Origin: Sphingomonadaceae bacterium
GTDB lineage: Bacteria > Pseudomonadota > Alphaproteobacteria > Sphingomonadales > Sphingomonadaceae
Direction: 5' to 3'
DNA length: 34,417 bases
Assembly (NCBI GenBank): GCA_029268145.1
Contig: JAJUHA010000023.1
Coordinates: 1-34,417 of the forward strand
Positions 15,423-22,503 of this stretch are shown piece by piece. Below the pieces are notes generated by a model. The model had not been told where the DNA came from. It did not search any database and worked only from the letters and a program-made list of their open reading frames with translations. The first letter of the stretch is position 1. Each line of letters begins with the position of its first letter. Made by a program: the position numbers and the translations under genes.

Positions 15423-15707
15423 ATGGAGATCGAAAGCATCGTCCACAAGGGCCTTCGCCGTTTCTTCGAGACTGGCGATCCGAGGGGCCTTGTCGGCGAT
15501 GTGGCGCGGATCCGGCGGATGCTCGCCTTCATCGATGCTGCGGCAAGCTTCGAGGAACTGGCGCTTCCGCCCAACTTCGGGTTGCATCCGCTCAGCGGCG
15601 ACAAGGCCGGACGCTGGGCGATGAGCGTGACCCGCAACTGGCGGCTGACCTTCGTGAAGCGCGATGCGTACAGCATCGCCGAACTGGATCTGGAGGATTA
15701 CCACTGA
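15423..15707 (+). CDS. higB: HigB-like toxin (RelE/ParE superfamily), copy 1
   Basis: A 94-residue RelE-fold toxin of the HigB (plasmid maintenance killer) family. It begins MEIESIVHKGLRRFFETGD and includes IRRMLAFIDAAASFEELALP, KAGRWAMSVTRNWRLTF and the C-terminal IAELDLEDYH. By family, it cleaves mRNA on the ribosome. The ATG at 15423 was chosen over an in-frame ATG five codons upstream because the paralogue aligns from here and the upstream codons fall into the promoter. The toxin precedes its antitoxin, as usual for higBA, and the two overlap by one base. It is about 81% identical to copy 2. Confidence 0.92.
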   Translation: MEIESIVHKGLRRFFETGDPRGLVGDVARIRRMLAFIDAAASFEELALPPNFGLHPLSGDKAGRWAMSVTRNWRLTFVKRDAYSIAELDLEDYH

Positions 15708-16009
15708 TGGCGCTTTCCATGCATCCCTCGCTGGCGGTTCATCCCGGCGAATGGCTGCGGCACGAGGTGCTTGCGCCTTGCGGCGTGAGCATCAACCGGC
15801 TCGCGCGCAGCTTCCATGTCTCGCGCCAGGCGCTGAGCAGCCTGCTCAACGGGCGGGCCGCGCTTTCGGCCGAGATGGCGATCCGCTTCGAGAAGGCCTT
15901 CGGCATTCGGGCCGAGACGCTCATGCGCATGCAGACGGCTCACGACATGGCGCGTGCCCGCGCGCGGGCCGACGAGATCGTGGTCGAGGATCTGCGCCCC
16001 GCGGCCTGA
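15707..16009 (+). CDS. higA: HigA-like antitoxin, copy 1
   Basis: A 100-residue HigA antitoxin with an XRE-type helix-turn-helix: VSINRLARSFHVSRQALSSL and then LNGRAALSAEMAIRFEKAFG. The N-terminal HPSLAVHPGEWL is characteristic of HigA. The start codon overlaps the toxin stop (TGATG). By family, it neutralises HigB and represses the promoter through palindromic sites; the TTGACATGTCAA palindrome is the obvious target. It is about 77% identical to copy 2, and the recognition helix region (SRQALS) is the same in both, so the two copies may bind each other's operators. Confidence 0.92.
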   Translation: MALSMHPSLAVHPGEWLRHEVLAPCGVSINRLARSFHVSRQALSSLLNGRAALSAEMAIRFEKAFGIRAETLMRMQTAHDMARARARADEIVVEDLRPAA

Positions 16010-16056
16010 TCGCCCATGGATCTTGCCAGGACATTGCCCTGGCTCGGCGACGCACC

Positions 16057-16101
16057 CCCGGCGGTTTCGACCGCCGGGCGCGGGGCCTCTGCGGAGGCCC
16101 C
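16057..16101. terminator. Tandem hairpins after higBA-1
   Basis: CCCGGCGGT-TTCG-ACCGCCGGG (16057-16078) is a 9-bp stem with a UUCG-type tetraloop. Three bases on, GGGGCCTC-TGCG-GAGGCCCC (16082-16101) is an 8-bp stem followed by TGCTTTCTC. They lie in the 150-base gap between convergent genes and probably end plus-strand transcripts. The lack of a true T-run makes efficiency uncertain. Confidence 0.65.
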
Positions 16102-16159
16102 TGCTTTCTCGGCGTGCCATCCCGAACCCACTCCGGACCCATCGTGACCCCATTGCCGC

Positions 16160-16591
16160 TCAACCGCCGAGCGGATCGCTGACCAGATATTCGGCGGTGA
16201 CCACGATCCGCGCGGTCAGGAGCGGGACGGCGCCCTCGATCGCCAGCACGCCGATCTCGGGTGCGGAAGGGACGAGCGTCTCGGCAAGGCCGCCGAGCGT
16301 CTCGTCGGCTGAGAGCGCCGCACCGATCGCGCCGAGCAGGGCATCGAGCAGCGCCTCGCCGCCGCCGGAAGGCCCCTGCGGCACGAACAGCTCGAGCTCG
16401 ATGCGGTGGCGGTACCATTCGCGGCGCGGGCCGAGCGTCACCTCGGGCTCGCCCGGCTCCCCGTCGCGCAGGATGACGAGCCCCGCAGGTGGCACCTTTT
16501 CGGGCAGGGCCGCATTGCGCCGCACCGGAACCGGGAGCGCAGCGTCCAGCTGTGCCATGAGCGCGGCAAGAACGGCCTCACGCGTCGACAT
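16160..16591 (-). CDS. Tail terminator / tail completion protein (gpU-like)
   Basis: A 143-residue protein beginning MSTREAVLAALMAQLDAALP. It has the DUF3168/gpU-like pattern of an N-terminal helix, a conserved P-x-G-L-V-I-L strand, WYRHRIELELFVP and a C-terminal strand block (LTARIVVTAEYLV). The ATG at 16591 is preferred to the GTG at 16594; GAGG lies upstream. Its position between the Z-like and tail-tube genes matches lambda U, which caps the tube at its final length and joins it to the head. The family call rests on length, pattern and gene order. Confidence 0.7.
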   Translation of the reverse strand: MSTREAVLAALMAQLDAALPVPVRRNAALPEKVPPAGLVILRDGEPGEPEVTLGPRREWYRHRIELELFVPQGPSGGGEALLDALLGAIGAALSADETLGGLAETLVPSAPEIGVLAIEGAVPLLTARIVVTAEYLVSDPLGG

Positions 16592-16600
16592 CACCGATCC

Positions 16601-17242
16601 TCACTTCCAGCGCCGCACGATGCGATCCTCGAGCCGTCCGATCCAGCGCTCGGCGGCCGGCGCGATGTCGAGCCGCTTGCGCAGGCGCACCTGCGGCACC
16701 AGCACGAAGAGCACCACGCTGACGAGGCCGCGCCCGGTCCTGAGCGCCGTGGCACTCGCCCGGGCATAGCCGCCGCGCCGGCCGCTGCGCGCCCGCAGGT
16801 TCTCACCGACCAGCAGGGCGGGCCGGCCCGCCCGTCCCGGCACGAAGCGCAAGGCTTCGCCCATCCGCTGCTCCCACAGCCGCGGGGTAAGCCGCCGGCC
16901 ACCGGCGCGCATGGCCTTCGCAGCAGCGGTCGGGATGGCAAGGAAGGTGCCGCCGCGCGCGCGGATCAGCGCGCCCTCGGCATGGCCGCGGATGATCATC
17001 GGCGCCTTCGACCACACCAGCCCCGCCGCCCCGAGGCTCGCCTCGCCCTTGGGCCAGACCTGTCCGCGCCAGGTGCGCGCCAGCCGCGTTCCCAGCCCCG
17101 CGCCTGTCACCTGCGCGCGCAGCTCGTCCTTGAGCCCGCCGGTCGCCTCGGCGACGGCGCCGCTCACCGCCTGCTCAGCCGCGGCCACCTCCTCGGCCAT
17201 GATCTGCCTGAGATCGCCGATGGTGGTAAGCTCAAGCCTCAT
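16601..17242 (-). CDS. DUF6441 protein, neck/tail completion (gpZ-like position)
   Basis: A 213-residue protein starting MRLELTTIGDLRQIMAEEVA at 17242, overlapping the stop of the FII-like gene by 4 bases (ATGA). The N-terminal ~60 residues are a long amphipathic helix (AEQAVSGAVAEATGGLKDEL). A basic middle part follows (TRLARTWRGQVWPKG, GGRRLTPRLWEQRMGEALRF), ending in strands and a positively charged C-terminus (RIVRRWK). This looks like DUF6441, which in lambda-order clusters takes the place of gpZ/HK97 gp10 at the head-tail joint. The basic character fits contact with DNA or the acidic inner neck. The biochemical role is inferred from position. Confidence 0.72.
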   Translation of the reverse strand: MRLELTTIGDLRQIMAEEVAAAEQAVSGAVAEATGGLKDELRAQVTGAGLGTRLARTWRGQVWPKGEASLGAAGLVWSKAPMIIRGHAEGALIRARGGTFLAIPTAAAKAMRAGGRRLTPRLWEQRMGEALRFVPGRAGRPALLVGENLRARSGRRGGYARASATALRTGRGLVSVVLFVLVPQVRLRKRLDIAPAAERWIGRLEDRIVRRWK

Positions 17243-17553
17243 GGCCCGCGCAGCTCCGCCGTCCAGACGAGGCGCTCGGCATCGCCGAGCGGTTCGCCCT
17301 GCACGATCCACGTCTCGCCTGCGACTTCGATCGTGTCTCCGGCAGAAAGCAGCGGCACCTCGGCCATGCGCAGATCGGCAAGCGCGGTCGGCGCGTGCAG
17401 GCGGGTCTCGCCCCAGCCAACCACCCGGTCGGGACGGCGCAGCACCACCCGCACCGGCACAGGCGCACCGCTGCCGCCCGCCCGCCAGAGGCCATCGCGC
17501 GCAAGGTTGGGATCGGCGAAGAGATCGTCGATGGCCTCCGCGAAGGGGCTCAT
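17239..17553 (-). CDS. Head-tail joining protein (gpFII-like)
   Basis: A 104-residue protein beginning MSPFAEAIDDLFADPNLARD, of the lambda FII / phage head-tail connector type. A short N-terminal helix precedes a beta-barrel core (VPVRVVLRRPDRVVGWGETR, AGDTIEVAGETWIVQGEPL, ERLVWTAEL). FII attaches to the filled head and provides the surface for tail joining. The gene directly follows the capsid gene and overlaps DUF6441, matching lambda order E-FII-Z. The start has no strong ribosome binding site and may depend on coupling to the capsid stop, two bases away. Confidence 0.82.
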   Translation of the reverse strand: MSPFAEAIDDLFADPNLARDGLWRAGGSGAPVPVRVVLRRPDRVVGWGETRLHAPTALADLRMAEVPLLSAGDTIEVAGETWIVQGEPLGDAERLVWTAELRGP

Positions 17554-17555
17554 GC

Positions 17556-18578
17556 TCAGTTGCTCGAGAAGATGCGCACCGCGAGCCGCGGGCGCTTGTT
17601 GACAGGCAGGATCGACGCCTCGGTCTTGACCTCGATCGCGCTGCCATCGGGCCGGGCGATCTGCCGCGCGTAGATCGGCAGGCCGACCGTGTTGACCGTC
17701 TCGATCAGGTTGGCAGGCGCACCGTAGGTGACGAAGGTGTCGAGCGTGCCAAGCGGGAAGGCGATGCCCTCGCCGGAGGGGATCAGCGTTTCCGTTGCGC
17801 CGGTCGAGAGGGTGACGGTGGCATTGTACTCCTCGAACACGATCCCGGCGAAGGGGAAGCGCCGGCGCGTGTCCTCGCGCAGCGGCTGCGCCCCGGTCGA
17901 GGAATAGTACTTGTAGGCCTCCTCGACCTTGGCGTGACCGATCAGCCTGTCGAAGAACTCAGGACTGACGAGCGCGAGCACACCGGTCATGGTCTCGCCC
18001 TTGAGCTCGGTCTCGATCTTCCTGAGCACGTCGCGCACCTTGCCCTGGGCCTGGGTGCCGGCGGTGCCGAGCAGGAAGTCCGTCTCCTGCTGCGCCAGCC
18101 CGAACTCGGTGAAGTAGTTGTAGAGCGTGGTGCCGGCGCCATCCCTGACGATGCCGCGCAGCGCGTTGACCTCCATGTACTCGCGCGTCTGGGCGTGCTT
18201 GACCCGCATGCGGGTGAGCTTGCGCTCCATGACGGTGGCGAGCGGATCGGCGGCGTCGGCGACGCCGAAACCGCGCACGCCCTGGATATCCTGCGGCGTG
18301 ATCACGTCGTCGTGCGGGATCCAGGGCACCGTGAAGGAGCGCATGGAGCGCGTGTCGCGATTGGCGACGGTGGCGGGACCGCCCAGCGGCACGGTGGGCA
18401 GGAGGTTGAGCACGCCCTCGGCCTGCTCGATGACGACGGAGCGCTGGGTGATGCCATCGAAGCGGAACAGGCCCATCTGCCCGAGCCGGGTGTAGACATT
18501 GGGCAGGATGTTGATGGCCTGGGTCATCTCGGCGAGCGAGTAGCCGCCCGCGTCGAACGGGTTGATCATGGCGACCAT
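17556..18578 (-). CDS. Major capsid protein (gpE family)
   Basis: A 340-residue HK97-fold capsid protein of the lambda gpE family. Characteristic segments are MINPFDAGGYSLAEMTQAIN and then ILPNVYTRLGQMGLF at the N-terminus, RSFTVPWIPHDDVITPQDIQ, the helical PLATVMERKLTRMRVKHAQT, and SPEFFDRLIGHAKVEEAYKY near residue 200. The C-terminal SILPVNKRPRLAVRIFSSN is also typical. Length equals that of lambda gpE. GGAG lies upstream; an ATG at 18569 is an alternative start that would remove three residues. A hairpin terminator separates it from the decoration gene, so capsid mRNA levels may be set separately. Confidence 0.93.
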   Translation of the reverse strand: MVAMINPFDAGGYSLAEMTQAINILPNVYTRLGQMGLFRFDGITQRSVVIEQAEGVLNLLPTVPLGGPATVANRDTRSMRSFTVPWIPHDDVITPQDIQGVRGFGVADAADPLATVMERKLTRMRVKHAQTREYMEVNALRGIVRDGAGTTLYNYFTEFGLAQQETDFLLGTAGTQAQGKVRDVLRKIETELKGETMTGVLALVSPEFFDRLIGHAKVEEAYKYYSSTGAQPLREDTRRRFPFAGIVFEEYNATVTLSTGATETLIPSGEGIAFPLGTLDTFVTYGAPANLIETVNTVGLPIYARQIARPDGSAIEVKTEASILPVNKRPRLAVRIFSSN

Positions 18579-18611
18579 GGGGTCGGGTCTCCTTGGGCTG
18601 GAACGGGCATG

Positions 18612-18643
18612 AAAAAGGCCCCGAAGGCGGACGCCTCGGAGCC
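18612..18643 (-). terminator. Hairpin with T-run between decoration and capsid genes
   Basis: On the minus strand GGCTCCGAGGCG, a short loop and CGCCTTCGGGGCC form a stem with small mismatches, directly followed by TTTTT. This is a typical intrinsic terminator shape. It lies inside the head operon, before the capsid ribosome binding site, so it is probably partial, antiterminated, or serves as a 5' stabiliser/processing site. Confidence 0.65.
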
Positions 18644-18673
18644 GGTCAGAGAGTCAGAGGGGAAACGTGAAGA

Positions 18674-19063
18674 TCAGGCGGTGTCGCGCGGCACGATGCC
18701 GGCAGCGCTGAGCTCGGCGTGTTTGGCTGCCGCCTTGGCCGCGTCATCGACGGAGGCGTCGAAGACCAGCGCCGCCCTGGACACGATCGCGGGCCCGCGG
18801 GCGATGACGAGGCCGGTCCTGTCACCGGCCGTGGCGTCGACCGCCTCGGTCAGAACGGCGCTTGCGACTTCCGCGCCCTCGTCACCGACAACCTGGGCCG
18901 CCGGCGAGAGCCGGTACTTGCCCGAAGCGGTGATCCGCCCGAGCACGGAACCGAGTGCATAGCTCGTTCCGGCCTTGAGCGTGACGGTCTCGCGGCAGTA
19001 GCTCGCATTGAGCTCATACTTGAGAAGATCGCCCAGCGTGGGCGGCATGGTCAGCGCGGGCAT
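18674..19063 (-). CDS. Head decoration protein (gpD-like)
   Basis: A 129-residue member of the lambda gpD head decoration family. Typical features are LKYELNASYCRETVTLKAGT, the SALGxVLGRIT-like strand (YALGSVLGRITASGKYRL), and DRTGLVIARGPAIVSRAAL. gpD trimers bind the expanded capsid and stabilise it against the packaged DNA. Length is slightly greater than lambda gpD, with an alanine-rich C-terminal helix. The gene follows the protease/scaffold gene directly, and its ribosome binding site overlaps that gene's stop codon. That site is an almost full complement of the 16S rRNA 3' end, which fits the high copy number needed. Confidence 0.92.
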   Translation of the reverse strand: MPALTMPPTLGDLLKYELNASYCRETVTLKAGTSYALGSVLGRITASGKYRLSPAAQVVGDEGAEVASAVLTEAVDATAGDRTGLVIARGPAIVSRAALVFDASVDDAAKAAAKHAELSAAGIVPRDTA

Positions 19064-19075
19064 GGATCACCTCCT
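19064..19075 (-). promoter_or_regulatory. Extended Shine-Dalgarno of the decoration gene
   Basis: AGGAGGTGATCC directly precedes the ATG at 19063. It pairs without mismatch to the 3' end of bacterial 16S rRNA (GGATCACCTCCT), 12 bases where most genes here show 4-6. Spacing of the core AGGAGG to the ATG is six bases. Confidence 0.8.
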
Positions 19076-19521
19076 CATGCGTTGCGGTTGGTGGTCGCGG
19101 CGCGCTCTCGCGCACGGCGGACGATGGGGCTGTCGCCGCCGTTCGATGCCGGCGAACCGGCCGGTGACGGCGCCACGGCGACGACAGAGCTCGCCTCAGC
19201 GCGTGCCGCGAGGGCGTCAAGGATGGAGCTTCGCAGCGCATGCGGCGCCACTCCATTCGCCATGGCGTCGGCGGCGTCGATGGCGACGCCCAGCCGGGCG
19301 CCTTGGGCGGCGATCGCGGCGATCTCGGCATATTCGGCCCGGAGCCGCTCGGCTGCAGCCTCAGCCGGGGCTTCGGGCGAAGCCGGTGCGGAGACGGGAG
19401 CCGCCGGTGCAGGTTCCGGTGCCTGGCCGTCGTCCACCTGGGATTCCGGAGGATTGGAGGCGGGCGCATCCGTCTCGATGTTGGCGGCTGTATCGTTCGC
19501 CACTTCGGTATCGGTGGTCAT
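19075..19521 (-). CDS. Nested scaffolding protein (Nu3-like), in-frame internal start
   Basis: An in-frame ATG at 19521 within the protease gene is preceded by AAGGAG at about 10 bases spacing. The resulting 148-residue protein (MTTDTEVANDTAANIETDAP onward) has an acidic Pro/Ala-rich N-terminus and a helical part (EAAAERLRAEYAEIAAIAAQ). It ends with a basic tail (PIVRRARERAATTNRNA), as expected for a scaffold that binds capsid protein. This repeats the lambda C/Nu3 arrangement, in which scaffold is produced in excess from an internal start. Inferred from sequence; no direct proof of use. Confidence 0.72.
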   Translation of the reverse strand: MTTDTEVANDTAANIETDAPASNPPESQVDDGQAPEPAPAAPVSAPASPEAPAEAAAERLRAEYAEIAAIAAQGARLGVAIDAADAMANGVAPHALRSSILDALAARAEASSVVAVAPSPAGSPASNGGDSPIVRRARERAATTNRNA

Positions 19522-20445
19522 GTCGAGCTTGCTCCTTGGAGGTTGAACGGCAGAGGTGCGCCGCTGGGCGCCTGCCTTCGCCGGGGCGAGACCCCGGCTT
19601 CGGACCGGTCGATCGAGCGTCGCGGCGAGGTCGGCGAGGGCCTGGTCGACGCTGCCCAAGCGGTCCGCGAAACCGATGTCGATACCGCGCCGGCCGCGAT
19701 AGATGGCAGCCTGTGTTGCGCGGACCGCGTCCGGGCTCATGTTCCGGTTGCGCGCGATGAGCGCGACGAGTTCGTCATGCAGCGCATCGACATCGGCCTG
19801 GATGTCGGCGAAGGCCTCAGGCGAGAGCGGCTCGTGGAGATTGCCATCGACCTTCTTCGCGCCCGCGTGGATGAGCGTCCACTTGAGGCCGGCCATCGCG
19901 TCGGCGGCGCTCTCGTCGACATGGATGGCGACGACGCCGACCGAGCCGACCTCACCGGTGCGGGTAACGTAGAGACGGTCGGCGGCGCTCGCGATGGCGA
20001 AGGCGGCCGACAGCGCGCTTTCGCTCGCCACCGCCCAGAGCGGCTTCTGCGCGGCTTCGCGCAGGGACACGAGGCGATCGACCAGATCGAACAGACCGCC
20101 GACCTCGCCGCCCGGCGAGTCGAGCTCGAGCAGCACGGCGCGGGCCGAGGGCTCCGCGAAGGCCGCCGCGACGGCGCTGCCGATCGCGCCATAGTCGGTC
20201 GCGCCGAAGAGCGCCGTCAGCCAGTCGCCCCGGCCCACCAGCGGTCCGAGCACCGGCACCACGGCGATGCCGCTCTCGGTCACCGTGAAGCCACGCGATG
20301 CCGCCCGATCGGCGTCGGGGAGGATCGGCGTGATTGCAGATCGCGCATGGACGGTCAGATCGGCGGCGAGCAGTCCGTCGAGCGCGCGCGGCGCGATCGC
20401 CAGCGGCTGGCCCAAGAGCCGAGCGAGATAGGACCGATGCATCAT
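19075..20445 (-). CDS. S49-family head maturation protease (gpC-like)
   Basis: A 456-residue SppA/S49 protease of the lambda gpC type, which cleaves the scaffold and itself during prohead maturation. Visible motifs are the oxyanion strand ELDSPGGEVGGL (about residue 107-118), the nucleophile in SALSAAFAIASAADRL (serine about 146), VGSVGVVAIHVDES and the lysine region HAGAKKVDGNLHEPLS (about 197-198). After residue ~280 comes a Pro/Ala-rich linker, then a helical scaffold-like part. The ATG at 20445 with AAGGA seven bases upstream is preferred over the GTG at 20451. The same frame contains a second start for the scaffold. Confidence 0.92.
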   Translation of the reverse strand: MMHRSYLARLLGQPLAIAPRALDGLLAADLTVHARSAITPILPDADRAASRGFTVTESGIAVVPVLGPLVGRGDWLTALFGATDYGAIGSAVAAAFAEPSARAVLLELDSPGGEVGGLFDLVDRLVSLREAAQKPLWAVASESALSAAFAIASAADRLYVTRTGEVGSVGVVAIHVDESAADAMAGLKWTLIHAGAKKVDGNLHEPLSPEAFADIQADVDALHDELVALIARNRNMSPDAVRATQAAIYRGRRGIDIGFADRLGSVDQALADLAATLDRPVRSRGLAPAKAGAQRRTSAVQPPRSKLDMTTDTEVANDTAANIETDAPASNPPESQVDDGQAPEPAPAAPVSAPASPEAPAEAAAERLRAEYAEIAAIAAQGARLGVAIDAADAMANGVAPHALRSSILDALAARAEASSVVAVAPSPAGSPASNGGDSPIVRRARERAATTNRNA

Positions 20446-20455
20446 TGGCACGTCC

Positions 20456-20794
20456 TTAGGCGAGGAGCCTCGTACGGACGCGCGCGGCGATCGCGGTCAT
20501 GTCGAGGCGAATTTCTGCGTCGCCGATGCGGGCGGTCAGAACATCCTGCCCCGCCGTCTCCAAGGGCGAGTGACCGATGATCGTAGCCGCACGCGACACG
20601 GGAAGCCCCAGTACCTGCAACTGTTTGATCGCAGCCAGATGGATGGCGTCCCGGAGCGTGAAGGGACGGTGAACGCCGCGCCGCGTCGGATGGATCGGAT
20701 TGACATATTGCAGATTGATCCATTTGTGGATGCACGCCGGGCTGACGCCCGTGGCCGCGCAGACCGCATCGATCGTGAACGTCCGTTCGGTCAT
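20456..20794 (-). CDS. MerR-like helix-turn-helix protein in the head operon
   Basis: A 112-residue protein beginning MTERTFTIDAVCAATGVSPA. Residues about 7-75 resemble a MerR-type winged helix: FTIDAVCAATGVSPACIHKW, then YVNPIHPTRRGVHRPFTLRD and AIHLAAIKQLQVLGLPVSRA. There is no dimerisation coiled coil or metal-sensing cysteine loop; the C-terminus is short. The ATG at 20794 has AGGAGGT five bases upstream, one of the best ribosome binding sites here. It lies between portal and protease, where lambda has no gene, so it may be a late regulator or a structural DNA-binding protein. Confidence 0.72.
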   Translation of the reverse strand: MTERTFTIDAVCAATGVSPACIHKWINLQYVNPIHPTRRGVHRPFTLRDAIHLAAIKQLQVLGLPVSRAATIIGHSPLETAGQDVLTARIGDAEIRLDMTAIAARVRTRLLA

Positions 20795-20804
20795 CACGAC
20801 CTCC

Positions 20805-22277
20805 TCAGGTGTCGAGAGATTGCGCTTCCGTCGCGGGGACGGATTCATCCGTCCCGGACGGGTCGGTTGGGATGGACGCCTTGCCAAAGGCAAGCCCGAG
20901 CTGGCGCTCTCGCGCACGGTCCGCAGCGATCTCGGCGTCGACCTGGTCGGCGTCATAGCCGCGCTCGGCGAGCGCCTGGGTGCGGCTCTTGAGCCCCGCC
21001 TCGATCTGCTCGATCTCGGCGCGGGCATCCTTCAGCGGATCGACCCAGTCCCATTTGGGCGGCAGCCAGGAACAGGCAATGTGGTCACGGCGGCGCGCCT
21101 CGTAATCGGGAAGGTCGAGAGTGCCGGCCATGACCGCCGTATCCATCCAGCGCGCCCAGACGCGCCGACAGATCTGCCAGACCATGACCGAATGCTGATA
21201 GGCCTCGATGCGGCGGCGGAACTCGAGGAGCGCGAGGCGCGAGTTCGAGTAGTTCGCCTTCAACATGTCGTTCGACAGATATGCGTACGGAATGCCGAGC
21301 GCCGCCGAGACCTGCAGGAGCGTGCGGTACTGGAACGGCTCGTAGGTCTGCCCGACATCCGCCGGCGCCGAGGTCTGCACCTCCTCGCCCGGCTCCAGCA
21401 TCACGATCTGGCCGGGCTGCAGATCCATCGTCCGCTCGCCGCTCTCGTCGCTCTCGGCGATGTCAAAGGGCTCGGCCGGTGCCGGCGTGGTGATGAAGAG
21501 CGCATGCATCGCCGCGACCTTCTTCCGGTCGAGCTCGGCATCGTCGTACTGGTCGAGCAGGAACAGTTTCACGATCCCCGGCGCGAAGCGCGAGACGCCC
21601 CGCAGCTGCCCGGCATCGACCGGATCGATCACGTGGATGACCTCGGATGCAGGAACACGAACGGTCTCGCCCATGAGCCCCGGATCGGTCACGTCGCCCG
21701 GGTGCCGGCGCAGGAAGTGATAGGCGACGCGCCTGCCGATGCCATCGAACTCGATGCCCTGGCGGACGACATTGCCGCCGGGAAGCTGCTCGTTGCGGCT
21801 GAGCGGCAGCATCTCGGAGGGGATCATCTGCAGCTGCAGCGGCACCACGAGCCCGTCCTCGGGCCGGCGCGGACGGAAGCGGAGGAACACCTCGCCGGCG
21901 ATGAACACCTCGCGCGCGGCGCGCCGTTGCAGGCCATAGAAATCGGTGAACCCCTCCGCATCACTGTCGTCGGTCCAGTCGAGCCAAAGCCGCTGCACGC
22001 GCGCCTTGAGATCAGCGTCAGCGATCAGCGAGGACGGCTTGATGCCGTTGCCCACCACATTCCCGGCCCAGCTCTCGATCGCGTTCGCCGCATAGCCATT
22101 GTTGCGCACCAGCCAGCGGGCGCGCGCGGTGATGTCGGCGCCGGCAGCCGCGATCAGCGTGTTGAGATGCGCCCGGCTCGGCTGGAAGTGCCGCAGCCTG
22201 CGGCTTGCCTGCCCCGCTTCGAAGCCGCCCACCAGCGCGCCGATGCGGCGGCGCCACCGTGTGATCGATTCCAGCAC
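20805..22277 (-). CDS. Portal protein (gpB-like)
   Basis: A 490-residue lambda gpB-type portal (Phage_portal_2). The N-terminus has RRRIGALVGGFEAGQASRRL and the LIAAAGADITARARWLVRNN segment. The core includes DDSDAEGFTDFYGLQRRAAR, EVFIAGEVFLRFRPR, VVPLQLQMIPSEMLPLS and YAYLSNDMLKANYSNSRLAL. The portal forms the dodecameric DNA channel at one capsid vertex. The start is a GTG at 22277, four bases after the gpW-like stop, without an obvious ribosome binding site, suggesting coupled translation. The C-terminal ~40 residues are charged and probably disordered. Confidence 0.93.
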   Translation of the reverse strand: MLESITRWRRRIGALVGGFEAGQASRRLRHFQPSRAHLNTLIAAAGADITARARWLVRNNGYAANAIESWAGNVVGNGIKPSSLIADADLKARVQRLWLDWTDDSDAEGFTDFYGLQRRAAREVFIAGEVFLRFRPRRPEDGLVVPLQLQMIPSEMLPLSRNEQLPGGNVVRQGIEFDGIGRRVAYHFLRRHPGDVTDPGLMGETVRVPASEVIHVIDPVDAGQLRGVSRFAPGIVKLFLLDQYDDAELDRKKVAAMHALFITTPAPAEPFDIAESDESGERTMDLQPGQIVMLEPGEEVQTSAPADVGQTYEPFQYRTLLQVSAALGIPYAYLSNDMLKANYSNSRLALLEFRRRIEAYQHSVMVWQICRRVWARWMDTAVMAGTLDLPDYEARRRDHIACSWLPPKWDWVDPLKDARAEIEQIEAGLKSRTQALAERGYDADQVDAEIAADRARERQLGLAFGKASIPTDPSGTDESVPATEAQSLDT

Positions 22278-22280
22278 GGG

Positions 22281-22493
22281 TCACAGCCCCTTGGTTGCCG
22301 TCGTGCGAACGATGCGGCGGCGCGCGCCGGTCTGCGCCTCGGCGATCCGCCGTTCGAGGTCGCCGAGGGCGGAGGCCATTTCGGCATCGCTCGCATAGGT
22401 GATGCGGCGCCCCTCGATCTCGACGGTGCGCACGCCGCGCCAACGGGCGGCGAGCAGCGCATCGCGGCGCGCGATCATGTCCTCAAGCGTCAT
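22281..22493 (-). CDS. gpW-like head-tail joining protein
   Basis: A 70-residue protein of the gpW type, beginning MTLEDMIARRDALLAARWRG. It has two helices flanking a short hairpin (GVRTVEIEGRRITYASDAEM) and a basic C-terminus (ARRRIVRTTATKGL). gpW closes the portal after packaging and prepares the head for FII. Its place between large terminase and portal is identical to lambda W. AGGA lies very close to the ATG, an uncommonly short spacing, so initiation may be modest. Confidence 0.88.
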   Translation of the reverse strand: MTLEDMIARRDALLAARWRGVRTVEIEGRRITYASDAEMASALGDLERRIAEAQTGARRRIVRTTATKGL

Positions 22494-22503
22494 GGTCCTG
22501 GTC

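Larger units (their letters stand above)
13771..16009 (+). repeat. Paralogous antisense cassette 1 (copy of the 25066-26749 unit)
   Basis: A plus-strand block containing a conserved upstream element, a small helical protein gene, a 71-residue gene, a DUF3489 gene, a 64-residue gene and higBA. Four of the genes have counterparts in the same order and orientation at 25066-26749. The HigB copies are about 81% and the HigA copies about 77% identical by my hand alignment, so the copies diverged well before the present. The 71- and 64-residue genes are unique to this copy. Confidence 0.85.
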
